Of a DNA stretch of 64,000 nucleotides, positions 53,831-63,435 are shown piece after piece; the stretch's first letter is position 1, and the number at the start of each line of letters is the position of its first letter. Under the pieces are notes generated by a model that had not been told where the DNA came from, made no database searches, and worked only from the letters and a program-made list of their open reading frames with translations. The position numbers and the translations under genes were made by a program. Source of the DNA: Streptomyces nymphaeiformis (lineage in GTDB: Bacteria; Actinomycetota; Actinomycetes; Streptomycetales; Streptomycetaceae); contig NZ_JACHJY010000006.1 in assembly GCF_014203895.1 (NCBI RefSeq), positions 434,001 through 498,000 of the forward strand, in the 5' to 3' direction.

Positions 53831-55392
53831 GCGGGATCGCCTCCGGCGGGGTTGTTGGTGTCGTCCTCGGTGCCGTCCGGCCCGGGGGGCGGCTCGGCGG
53901 GGGTCCGGTCTTGGTCAGACGGGGCGTCCGGGGCCCCGGCCGGGGCGGGGGCCTCGGGCTCGGGCTCGGGGGCCGGGGTGTCCGCACCGGCGGGGGTGTC
54001 CGGCTCGGGGGGCGCGTCCGGGGCCTCCGGCCCGGGGGCCTGGCCGGCCACCGGAACCGAGGCATCCGGTTCAGGCGCCGAGGCCTCCGCCGGGGCGTCA
54101 GGCTCGGGCGCCGGAGTCGCCGCCGCAGCCGGGGCCTCCGGCCCGGAGGCCTGACTGGCCCCCGGAACCGGGGCATCCGGTTCAGGCGCCGAGGCCTCGG
54201 CCGGGGCCTCCGACTCGGGGGTCGGGGGTTCCGTTGTCGGGGTCCCGGGGCCGGCGGGCGGCGTCGGGGCTTCGTCGTCGAAGGCCGGGCGGGCGTGGTG
54301 CCAGGGGGCGTCCGAGCTGCGGGTGCGCGGGGTGGCGGCCGCCGCGCGGGGCGCGGGGCCGTCCGTGTCCGGGGCCGTCTGGCCGCCGGTCTCCGGGGCC
54401 GTCTGGCTCGCCGAGCCGTCCGCTGCCGAGCGGGAGCGGCGCGGCGGGCGGGCCGCGGAGGCCGGGGGTTCGGTGGTCGCATCCGGCTCCGGGGCCGACT
54501 GGCTCACCGAGCCCTCGGACGCCGAGCGGGAGCGGCGCGGCGGGCGGGCCGCGGAGGCCGGGGCCTCCGTGGACGCGGCCGGCTCCGGGGGCGCCTGGCT
54601 CGCGGAGCCGTCGGCCGCCGTGCGGGCTCGGCGGGCCGGAGTGCCCGGCTCTGTGACCGCCTGGCTTGCCGAGCCCTCCGTGACCGAGCGGGAGCGGCGG
54701 GCCGGAGCGGCCGGCTCCGGGGCCTGGCTCGTCGAGCCCTCTGTGGTCGTGCGGGTTCGGCGCACCGGGCGGTCGCCCGCTGTCGCGCGGGCCGGGCGGG
54801 TCGGGGCCGGGGGGAGCTGGCCCTTCAGGGGGCCCCATTCGTTGGGGTCCGGGACGCCCGGCGGGAGCATCTGGCGGCGCTTCGGACCGCCGCCGTCGTG
54901 CGACTCGCCCGGCTCCTTCGCGCCCGGCCACGCCTTGGCGACCCGCGCCGCGAGGACGAAGTCCTTGCGCAGCGGGTGGCCCTCGAAGTTCTCGGGGAGG
55001 AGGAGGGGGACCAGGTGCGGGTGGCCCTCGAAGTCCACGCCGAACATCTCGTGGGTCTCGCGCTCGTGCCAGCCCGCGCCCGCGTACACCCCGATCGCCG
55101 TCGGCAGGACGGCCGCCTCGTGCGGGACCGTCGTGCGGAGGAGGAGGCGCTGCGGGTGGCCGGATCCCAGCGCCACCACGTGCGCGCAGACACGGAAGCC
55201 CGTGCCCGGCTCGTCCACCGCGCTCAGCCAGTCGAAGTACGTGCAGCCCAGGACGTCCCGGGCGGTCTCCAGCGCCGTGAGCCAGGCCGTCGGCGGGACG
55301 TCGACCGTCAGCAGGTCGTACGCCCGCTCCGCCGTCGCCTCCTCGCCGAAGATCTCCGTCACGGAGTCCGGGAGGGAGTCGTAGCCGGTCAT
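53827..55392 (-). CDS. nuoC: NuoC-like subunit with a long repetitive Pro/Ala-rich tail
   Basis: The protein has 521 residues from the ATG at 55392, touching the nuoB stop. Residues 1 to about 175 are the NuoC (30 kDa) domain (WLTALETARDVLGCTYFDWL, TAIGVYAGAGWHERETHEMF, GVDFEGHPHLVPLLLPENFE, HPLRKDFVL). The other ~345 residues are low-complexity, with five RR[ST]R[ST]..GS.SQ repeats in nucleotides 54396-54768 and Pro/Glu/Ala repeats at 54020-54225. Normal NuoC has no such tail. Electron-module genes nuoDEFG are absent. Confidence 0.85.
   Translation of the reverse strand: MTGYDSLPDSVTEIFGEEATAERAYDLLTVDVPPTAWLTALETARDVLGCTYFDWLSAVDEPGTGFRVCAHVVALGSGHPQRLLLRTTVPHEAAVLPTAIGVYAGAGWHERETHEMFGVDFEGHPHLVPLLLPENFEGHPLRKDFVLAARVAKAWPGAKEPGESHDGGGPKRRQMLPPGVPDPNEWGPLKGQLPPAPTRPARATAGDRPVRRTRTTTEGSTSQAPEPAAPARRSRSVTEGSASQAVTEPGTPARRARTAADGSASQAPPEPAASTEAPASAARPPRRSRSASEGSVSQSAPEPDATTEPPASAARPPRRSRSAADGSASQTAPETGGQTAPDTDGPAPRAAAATPRTRSSDAPWHHARPAFDDEAPTPPAGPGTPTTEPPTPESEAPAEASAPEPDAPVPGASQASGPEAPAAAATPAPEPDAPAEASAPEPDASVPVAGQAPGPEAPDAPPEPDTPAGADTPAPEPEPEAPAPAGAPDAPSDQDRTPAEPPPGPDGTEDDTNNPAGGDPA
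54020..54768 (-). repeat. repeats coding the NuoC tail
   Basis: Five copies of an Arg/Ser-type repeat (e.g. RRSRSVTEGSASQA) lie at 54396-54768. A second set recurs every 111 bp at 54062-54087 and 54173-54198, coding EASAPEPDA. Slippage between such repeats would change tail length. Confidence 0.75.
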
Positions 55393-55952
55393 GCCTTGCC
55401 TCCCGGCGGGGGCGTCAGCGGGCTCGTCAGCTGGGAGACCGTCGCGGCGGTCCCGTACCGCTCGGCCAGGCTCTCCCTCGCGATCTTCTCCTGGAGTTTG
55501 AGGATGCCCTGGAGCAGCGCCTCCGGGCGCGGCGGGCAGCCGGGAACGTACACGTCGACCGGAATGATCTGGTCCACGCCCTTGGTGACCGAGTACGAGT
55601 CCCAGTACGGGCCGCCGCAGTTCGAGCAGGCACCGAACGAGATCACGTACTTCGGTTCCGGCATCTGCTCGTACAGACGCTTCACGGCCGGCGCCATCTT
55701 GTCCGTCACCGTGCCCGAGACGATCATCAGGTCGGCCTGACGCGGTCCCGGGGCGAACGGGATCACGCCGAGCCGGATGAAGTCGTGCCGGGCCATCGAC
55801 GCGGCGATGAACTCGATCGCGCAGCAGGCGAGGCCGAAGTTGAAGACCCACAGGCTGTAGCGGCGGCCCCAGTTCAGGACCACCTTCATCGGCTCGGGGG
55901 CCAGGCGGGCCAGCGGCCCCAGCTTCGGGGCGGGGAGCGGGGTCACGTCCAT
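55389..55952 (-). CDS. nuoB: NADH-quinone oxidoreductase subunit B
   Basis: The protein has 187 residues from the ATG at 55952 that overlaps nuoA. The N2 cluster site is FNFGLACCAIEF with GACSNCGGPYWDSYS and YVPGCPPRPEALL. It takes electrons from NuoI to quinone. Confidence 0.94.
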   Translation of the reverse strand: MDVTPLPAPKLGPLARLAPEPMKVVLNWGRRYSLWVFNFGLACCAIEFIAASMARHDFIRLGVIPFAPGPRQADLMIVSGTVTDKMAPAVKRLYEQMPEPKYVISFGACSNCGGPYWDSYSVTKGVDQIIPVDVYVPGCPPRPEALLQGILKLQEKIARESLAERYGTAATVSQLTSPLTPPPGGKA

Positions 55953-56344
55953 GTCAGGACGCCCTTCTTGTATGCGTAGAGCAGCCCCACGGCGAGGAAG
56001 CCCAGGAAGACGAACATCTCGACCAGGGTCGCGGCGCCGTAGCCGGGCGCCGCGAAGACGGTCGCCCAGGGGAAGAGGAAGATCGAGTCGACGGCGAAGA
56101 TGACGTAGAGGAAGGCGTACACGTAGTAGCGGACCTGGGTGTGGGCCCAGCCCTCCCCCACGGGGTCGACACCGCACTCGTAGGTGAGGAGCTTCTCGGG
56201 CGTCGGCACGACCGGCCTGAGCAGCCGGTTCGCCGTGAACGCCACGGCCACGAAGAGCACGCCGACGACGGCGAGCAGGCCGACGACGGAGTACGTCTGG
56301 AAGTAGTCCGCCGCGTCGGCCGCGACAACGGTCGGTTCCCGCAC
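55943..56344 (-). CDS. nuoA: NADH-quinone oxidoreductase subunit A
   Basis: The protein has 133 residues from the GTG at 56344, behind GAGGGGCG; an ATG at 56371 has a weak site. Three membrane segments and the conserved loop YECGVDPVGEGW. It is first in the operon, whose overlaps (A/B, B/C, H/I, I/J, J/K, K/L, M/N) suggest one tightly coupled transcript. Confidence 0.9.
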   Translation of the reverse strand: MREPTVVAADAADYFQTYSVVGLLAVVGVLFVAVAFTANRLLRPVVPTPEKLLTYECGVDPVGEGWAHTQVRYYVYAFLYVIFAVDSIFLFPWATVFAAPGYGAATLVEMFVFLGFLAVGLLYAYKKGVLTWT

Positions 56345-56585
56345 GTCCGCCCCTCGGTCTCGGTGTCTCATCAGTCACTTCTTACGGACGCGAGTCTAGG
56401 CCCTGCTAAAGGGACCGTAAGCAGTCGCGGGTGCCTTCTCGGTTGCCTCACGAGTAGCTTCGCGGGGAGCCGGGCGGGTGCCCGGGCGGTGTCCCGCGAG
56501 CCCTCCGCCGGTGGGGATATCCCCCCTCCACCTCACCCACCTCCCCCATGGCGTCGGGCCGTCCCCGACCGGCAGTCTGGGGACC
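56345..56585. promoter_or_regulatory. divergent promoter region of nuoA and the first sensor kinase
   Basis: About 240 bases between the leftward nuo operon and the rightward kinase gene must hold both promoters. The overlapping open frames look GC-driven. No clear operator was found. Confidence 0.4.
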
Positions 56586-57803
56586 ATGAGCGCCGATCTT
56601 GATCCCGTCGAGTCCCCCGAGGGCACCGAGTCACCCGACTCCCCCGGCTCCCCCGGCTCCGCCGAGGCCCCCCGTCCGCCGCTGCGGTTCGCCTACGGGA
56701 AGGAGACCTGGAAGGAGATCGCCTTCCTCCTCTCCAACCTCTTCACGGCACTGGCCGGTTTCGTCTACGCGGTCGTCAGCATCGCGCTCGGTGCGGGCCT
56801 CGCCGTCACCGTCATCGGGCTGCCGCTGCTCGCCCTCGGCCTCGGCGGCGCCCGTCTGATCGGCCGGTCGGAGCGGGCGCGGGCCCGCGCGCTCCTCGGC
56901 GTGCGGGTCGCCGAGCCCTCCCCGCTGCCGCGGCCCCGCGGCTTCTTCGGCTGGCTGTGGGCCTCCCTGAAGGACCCGGTGGCCTGGCGCACCCAGCTGT
57001 ACGGGCTGATCCGGCTGCCCTGGGGGATCGTGACGTTCACCGTCGCGCTGGTCTCGCTCTTCGTCCTCTGGCCCGTCCTGCCCTTCCTGGCCCGCGGCCT
57101 GACCAACGCCGACCGGGGCATGGTCCGGGGGCTGCTCTCGCCCTCCGACGAGCTGGAGCGGCGGATCGCCGAGCTGGAGTCCGACCGCGGCGTCGTCGTC
57201 GACACCGCCGCCGCCGACCTGCGGCGCATCGAACGCGACCTGCACGACGGCGCCCAGGCCCGGCTCGTGGCCCTGGCGATGGGCCTCGGCCTCGCGAAGG
57301 AGAAGCTGCTCGAAGACCCCGAGGCCGCCGCGGCGATGGTCGACGAGGCACACGGCGAGGTGAAGCTCGCCCTCCAGGAGCTGCGGGACCTCGCCCGGGG
57401 CATCCACCCGGCGGTCCTCACCGACCGCGGCCTCGGCGCCGCCCTGTCCTCCGTCTCCGCGCGCTGCACGGTGCCGGTGAAGGTGAACGTCGACCTGGCG
57501 GAGCGGCCGGCCGAGGCGATCGAGGGCATCGCGTACTTCACCGTGTCCGAGCTCCTCCAGAACGTCTCCAAGCACGCGCGTGCCCGGTCCGCCTCCGTGG
57601 ACGTGTGGCGTGCCGACGACCGGCTGCTGCTCCAGGTGCGCGACGACGGGGCCGGCGGGGCGCGTCTCGACGGCGGTACGGGCCTCGCGGGGCTCGCGGA
57701 GCGGCTCGGGGCGGTCGACGGGCTGCTCGTCGTCGACTCCCCCGAGGGCGGTCCGACGGTGGTCACGGCGGAGCTGCCGTGGCGCTCCCGACCGGCGGCG
57801 TGA
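56586..57803 (+). CDS. sensor histidine kinase 1 (HisKA_3 type)
   Basis: The protein has 405 residues from the ATG at 56586. An acidic N-terminus is followed by a putative-sensor domain with four membrane segments (LLSNLFTALAGFVYAVVSIA, GLAVTVIGLPLLALGLGG, RLPWGIVTFTVALVSLFVLW). The phosphorylated His lies in IERDLHDGAQARLVALAM; the ATPase has ELLQNVSKHARA and VRDDGAGGARLDGGTGLAGL. It is a paralogue of the next kinase. Confidence 0.88.
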   Translation: MSADLDPVESPEGTESPDSPGSPGSAEAPRPPLRFAYGKETWKEIAFLLSNLFTALAGFVYAVVSIALGAGLAVTVIGLPLLALGLGGARLIGRSERARARALLGVRVAEPSPLPRPRGFFGWLWASLKDPVAWRTQLYGLIRLPWGIVTFTVALVSLFVLWPVLPFLARGLTNADRGMVRGLLSPSDELERRIAELESDRGVVVDTAAADLRRIERDLHDGAQARLVALAMGLGLAKEKLLEDPEAAAAMVDEAHGEVKLALQELRDLARGIHPAVLTDRGLGAALSSVSARCTVPVKVNVDLAERPAEAIEGIAYFTVSELLQNVSKHARARSASVDVWRADDRLLLQVRDDGAGGARLDGGTGLAGLAERLGAVDGLLVVDSPEGGPTVVTAELPWRSRPAA

Positions 57804-58013
57804 GGCCGGCCCGCTGCTGCGGGTGCGGGGCGGCGGCTGTAGCGCTGGAGGCTCGGTGGCCGCTCCCATGGCCCTCCCCTGGGATCCCGTACCCCCTCGG
57901 TAGGGAAAACCCCCGCCCCCAGACGCCCACCCGCCTCATGGTCCCGCGGGGCGCCGGACGGAAGCCTGGAACACGTACCGCCCACCCCCTCCGAGCAGAG
58001 AAGGAACCCCGCG
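57804..58013. other. gap between the two kinase genes
   Basis: About 210 bases. A few GC-rich inverted repeats are present but no clear terminator or gene; GAAGGAACC precedes the next start, so it can have its own promoter. Confidence 0.35.
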
Positions 58014-59309
58014 ATGGCTGCCGCCTCCCACCCGCTCCGACTCCCCGCCGTGATCCGCGCGCCGTTCGAGGCCCGTACCTGGCGCGCCTTCGGGTACGTG
58101 CTGATCGGGCTGCCGCTGAGCGTCTTCTGGTTCGCGGTGTCCGTCTCCTTCGTCTCGCTCGGCGCCGGGCTGCTGATCACCTTCCTCGGCGTGCCGGTCC
58201 TGGCCGGGACGCTCGCGATGTGCCGGGGCTTCGGCGCGGTGGAGCGGGCCCGGGCGCGCGGGCTGCTCGGGCTCGACGTGGCCGCGCCGGATCCGGTGCG
58301 CGGGAAGACCGGCGGGGCGTTCTCGTGGATGGGGGCGATGCTGAAGAGCGGCGCGTCGTGGCGGCACCTGCTGTACGCGCTGCTTCACATGCCGTGGGCG
58401 GTGTTCTCCTTCTCGGTCACCGTGGCGCTGTGGAGCTGGGGCTGGTGTCTCTTCACGTACCCGCTGTGGCAGTGGGTGTTCCCCACGTGGGTGGGGCAGG
58501 ACGGGATCCAGCTGTACGGGGACCGGACCCACGCCTTCTATCTCGACGCGCCGTTCGAGCTGGCCGTGACGAGCCTCATCGGGTTCGTGTTCGTCCTCGT
58601 CGGGCCGTGGGTGCTGCGCGGGCTCGTCTCCGTCGACCGGCTCCTCGTCTCCGGGCTCCTCGGCCCGTCGCGGCTCGCCTCGCGCGTCACGGAGCTGGAG
58701 TCGGACCGGGGTGTGGTCGTCGACACCGCCGCGGCGGACCTGCGGCGCATCGAGCGCGACCTGCACGACGGCGCCCAGGCCCGGCTCGCCGCGCTCGCCA
58801 TGGACCTCGGGCTCGCGAAGGAGAAGCTGGCGGCCGACCCGCAGGCGGCGGCGGTGCTCGTCGACGAGGCGCACGGCGAGGTGAAGCTGGCCCTCCAGGA
58901 GCTGCGGGACCTCGCCCGGGGCATCCACCCGGCGGTCCTCACCGACCGGGGGCTCGACGCGGCGCTGTCGGCGGTGGCCTCCCGGTGCGCGGTCCCGGTG
59001 TCCGTGGACGTGGACCTGCCGGCCCGGCCGGTGCCGGCGATCGAGGGCATCGCGTACTTCACGGTCTCCGAGCTCCTCCAGAACGTCTCCCGGCACTCGG
59101 GGGCGCGGCGGGCGTGGGTGGACGTGTGGCGCACGGAGGACCGGCTGATGCTTCAGGTGCGGGACGACGGGGTGGGCGGCGCGGAGGCCGCCGGGGGCGG
59201 TCTGGCCGGGCTCTCGGAGCGGGTGGGGGCGGTGGACGGGGTCCTGGCGGTGGACTCCCCGACGGGGGGGCCGACGACGGTGACGGTGGAGCTGCCGTGG
59301 CGGGCGTAG
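58014..59309 (+). CDS. sensor histidine kinase 2 (HisKA_3 type)
   Basis: The protein has 431 residues, starting MAAASHPLRLPAVIR. It has a longer sensor domain with about five membrane segments and an extra central loop (SWGWCLFTYPLWQWVFPTWV), then IERDLHDGAQARLAALAM and ELLQNVSRHSGA, almost identical to kinase 1 in the kinase part. It is closer to the response regulator gene than kinase 1. Confidence 0.88.
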   Translation: MAAASHPLRLPAVIRAPFEARTWRAFGYVLIGLPLSVFWFAVSVSFVSLGAGLLITFLGVPVLAGTLAMCRGFGAVERARARGLLGLDVAAPDPVRGKTGGAFSWMGAMLKSGASWRHLLYALLHMPWAVFSFSVTVALWSWGWCLFTYPLWQWVFPTWVGQDGIQLYGDRTHAFYLDAPFELAVTSLIGFVFVLVGPWVLRGLVSVDRLLVSGLLGPSRLASRVTELESDRGVVVDTAAADLRRIERDLHDGAQARLAALAMDLGLAKEKLAADPQAAAVLVDEAHGEVKLALQELRDLARGIHPAVLTDRGLDAALSAVASRCAVPVSVDVDLPARPVPAIEGIAYFTVSELLQNVSRHSGARRAWVDVWRTEDRLMLQVRDDGVGGAEAAGGGLAGLSERVGAVDGVLAVDSPTGGPTTVTVELPWRA

Positions 59310-59450
59310 CCGTCCGTTGTGGGCATGCGTTCCGCCGGGCGCGGGCCCACACGAGGCGGGGGCACCGGCCCCCAGGCGCGCGCCCGCATCCGCCCGCCCC
59401 GCGCACGCCCCCCAAGTGCCATGCTGGCCCCCTCTTCAAGTGACCGAAGC

Positions 59451-60152
59451 ATGGGGGCGCAAGGCGTGAGTGGGCAGAGTGTGGCGGCGCGGGTACGGGT
59501 GGTCATCGCCGAGGATTCCGTGCTGCTCAGGGAGGGGCTGACCCGGCTCCTGACCGACCGGGGCCACGAGGTGGTCGCCGGGGTCGGGGACGGGGACGCG
59601 CTGGTGGAGACCGTCGCGGGGCTCGCCGAGGAGGGCGCCCTGCCGGACGTGGTCGTGGCCGACGTACGGATGCCGCCGACGCACACCGACGAGGGCGTGC
59701 GCGCGGCCGTGCGGCTGCGCAAGGACTTCCCGGGGCTCGGCGTCCTGGTCCTGTCGCAGTACGTGGAGGAGCAGTACGCCACCGAACTTCTGGCCGGTTC
59801 CAGCCGGGGTGTGGGATATCTCCTCAAGGACCGCGTCGCCGAGGTCCGCGAGTTCGTGGACGCGGTCGTGCGGGTCGCCGGGGGCGGTACGGCCCTGGAT
59901 CCGGAGGTCGTGCAGCAGCTTCTCGGCCGGAGCCGTCAGCAGGACGTGCTGGCGAATCTGACCCCGCGCGAGCGGGAGGTCCTCGGGCTGATGGCGGAGG
60001 GCCGGACGAACTCGGCGATCGCGAAGGCGCTGGTCGTGAGTGACGGCGCGGTCGAGAAGCACATCAGCAACATCTTCCTGAAGCTCGGTCTCTCGCCGAG
60101 TGACGGCGATCACCGCCGGGTACTCGCCGTGCTGACGTACCTCAAGTCCTGA
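59451..60152 (+). CDS. NarL/LuxR-family response regulator
   Basis: The protein has 233 residues from the ATG at 59451; GTG at 59466 is possible. The receiver domain has AEDSVLL, the phosphorylated Asp in VVVADVRMPPTHTD, and LKD; the LuxR HTH is LTPREREVLGLMAEGRTNSA...SDGAVEKHISNIFLKLGL. It is the only regulator beside two kinases, so it is the likely partner of one or both. Confidence 0.9.
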   Translation: MGAQGVSGQSVAARVRVVIAEDSVLLREGLTRLLTDRGHEVVAGVGDGDALVETVAGLAEEGALPDVVVADVRMPPTHTDEGVRAAVRLRKDFPGLGVLVLSQYVEEQYATELLAGSSRGVGYLLKDRVAEVREFVDAVVRVAGGGTALDPEVVQQLLGRSRQQDVLANLTPREREVLGLMAEGRTNSAIAKALVVSDGAVEKHISNIFLKLGLSPSDGDHRRVLAVLTYLKS

Positions 60153-60437
60153 GCCGATCTGACGGCCTGTCAGATACGCTGGTCCTAGACCCAAAGGATG
60201 AGACGGAATACGACATTCCAGAACACTCCGGGTAGCGACAGACCGTGACGATTCAGGGCAAGAGGGAGTCTCAAAAAGAGGTCCATGATGTGAGAAGTCC
60301 CGGGAAGGGCCCCCTTACCGTCGTAGGGTGGGCCTCGGGACGGAAGGTGATCTCCGTACAGGGACCACCCGCCGCGCCCCGAGCCTTCTCCCCGCCTCCG
60401 GCGGAGAGTCCCCTTGCCGCGAGGGAGGTCCAGTTCA
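60153..60437 (+). promoter_or_regulatory. upstream region of korA
   Basis: About 285 bases after the response regulator, likely containing the korAB promoter. GGGAGGTCC lies before the GTG at 60438. There is no clear gene or strong repeat. Confidence 0.4.
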
Positions 60438-62367
60438 GTGACCAGCCAGGTCAGTAGCGAGGCCGGTGAGGCCCTGGTCGGGGAGCAGCGCAGCGCCCCG
60501 GCGTCGCCCCACCACGGCACCGAGAAGGAAGTGCGCCGGCTCGACCGGGTGATCATCCGCTTCGCGGGTGACTCCGGTGACGGCATGCAGCTGACAGGTG
60601 ACCGCTTCACCTCGGAGACGGCGTCCTTCGGGAACGACCTCTCCACGCTGCCGAACTTCCCGGCCGAGATCCGGGCGCCTGCCGGAACCCTGCCGGGTGT
60701 CTCGTCCTTCCAGCTCCACTTCGCCGACCACGACATCCTGACCCCGGGCGACGCCCCGAACGTGCTGGTCGCGATGAACCCCGCCGCCCTCAAGGCGAAC
60801 ATCGGGGACGTGCCGCGCGGTGGCGAGATCATCGTCAACACCGACGAGTTCGCCAAGCGCGCCATGGCCAAGGTCGGGTACGCGACCTCGCCCCTGGAGG
60901 ACGGGTCGCTCGACGGCTACCGGGTCCACCCGGTCCCGCTGACGACGCTGACCCTTGAGGCCCTCAAGGACTTCGGGCTCTCCCGGAAGGAGGCCGAGCG
61001 GAGCAAGAACATGTTCGCGCTCGGGCTGCTCTCCTGGATGTACCACCGGCCGACCGAGGGCACCGAGACCTTCCTGCGCCAGAAGTTCGCGAAGAAGCCG
61101 GAGATCGCCGAGGCCAACGTGGCCGCCTTCCGGGCCGGCTGGAACTTCGGCGAGACCACCGAGGACTTCGCCGTCTCCTACGAGGTCGCCCCCGCGACCC
61201 GGGCCTTCCCGACCGGCACGTACCGGAACATCTCCGGGAACCTGGCCCTGTCGTACGGCCTGATCGCCGCCGGCCGCCAGGCGGACCTGCCGCTCTACCT
61301 CGGCTCGTACCCGATCACCCCGGCCTCGGACATCCTGCACGAGCTCAGCAAGCACAAGAACTTCGGCGTGCGCACCTTCCAGGCCGAGGACGAGATCGCC
61401 GGCATCGGCGCCGCGCTCGGCGCCGCCTTCGGCGGCTCGCTGGCCGTCACGACCACCTCCGGCCCCGGTGTGGCGCTGAAGTCCGAGACCATCGGCCTCG
61501 CCGTCTCCCTGGAGCTGCCGCTCCTCGTCGTCGACATCCAGCGCGGCGGCCCGTCCACCGGTCTGCCGACCAAGACCGAGCAGGCCGACCTCCTCCAGGC
61601 GATGTACGGGCGCAACGGCGAGGCCCCGGTGCCGGTCGTGGCCCCGAAGACGCCGGCGGACTGCTTCGACGCGGCCCTCGACGCCGCCCGGATCGCCCTC
61701 ACGTACCGCACGCCGGTCTTCCTGCTCTCCGACGGCTACCTGGCCAACGGCTCCGAGCCCTGGCGCATCCCGGACGTCGAGGAGCTCCCCGACCTGCGGA
61801 CCCAGTTCGCCACCACGCCGAACCACACCCTGTCCGACGGCACCGAGGTCTTCTGGCCGTACAAGCGCGACCCCGAGACCCTCGCCCGCCCCTGGGCCGT
61901 GCCCGGCACCCCCGGTCTCGAACACCGCATCGGCGGCATCGAGAAGCAGGACGGCACGGGCAACATCTCGTACGACCCCGCCAACCACGAGTTCATGGTC
62001 CGCACCCGCCAGGCCAAGATCGACGGCATCGAGGTCCCCGACGTCGAGGTCGACGACCCGGACGGCGCGCGCACCCTCGTCCTCGGCTGGGGCTCCACCT
62101 ACGGGCCGATCACGGCGGCCGTCCGCCGCATCCGGCGCGAGGGCGGCCACATCGCCCAGGCCCACCTCCGCCACCTCAACCCCTTCCCGAAGAACCTCGG
62201 CGAGGTGCTGAAGCGGTACGAGAAGGTCGTGATCCCCGAGATGAACCTCGGCCAGCTCGCCACCCTCGTCCGGGCGAAGTACCTCGTCGACGCCCGCAGC
62301 CACACCCAGGTCAACGGCATGCCGTTCAAGGCCGAGCAGCTCGCCGCCGCCCTCAAGGAGGTCATCG

Positions 62368-62375
<8 letters not shown>
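60438..62375 (+). CDS. korA: 2-oxoacid:ferredoxin oxidoreductase subunit alpha (gamma-alpha fusion)
   Basis: The protein has 645 residues from the GTG at 60438 behind GGGAGG. The gamma domain is at the N-terminus (VIIRFAGDSGDGMQLTGDRF, GVSSFQLHFADHDILTPGDA), then the pyrimidine-binding domain (GSYPITPASDILHELSK, FQAEDEIAGIGAALGAAFGG, TTSGPGVALKSETIGLAV) and the C-terminal domain. With KorB it oxidises 2-oxoglutarate to succinyl-CoA and reduces ferredoxin. It overlaps korB by 8 bases. Confidence 0.88.
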
Positions 62376-63420
<1,045 letters not shown>

Positions 63421-63435
63421 CGGCCGCCCGCGCGG

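Noticed and set aside
54396..54768. CRISPR-like or tandem-repeat locus within nuoC
   Set aside because: The repeats are in frame and code an imperfect peptide repeat, so they belong to the protein tail.
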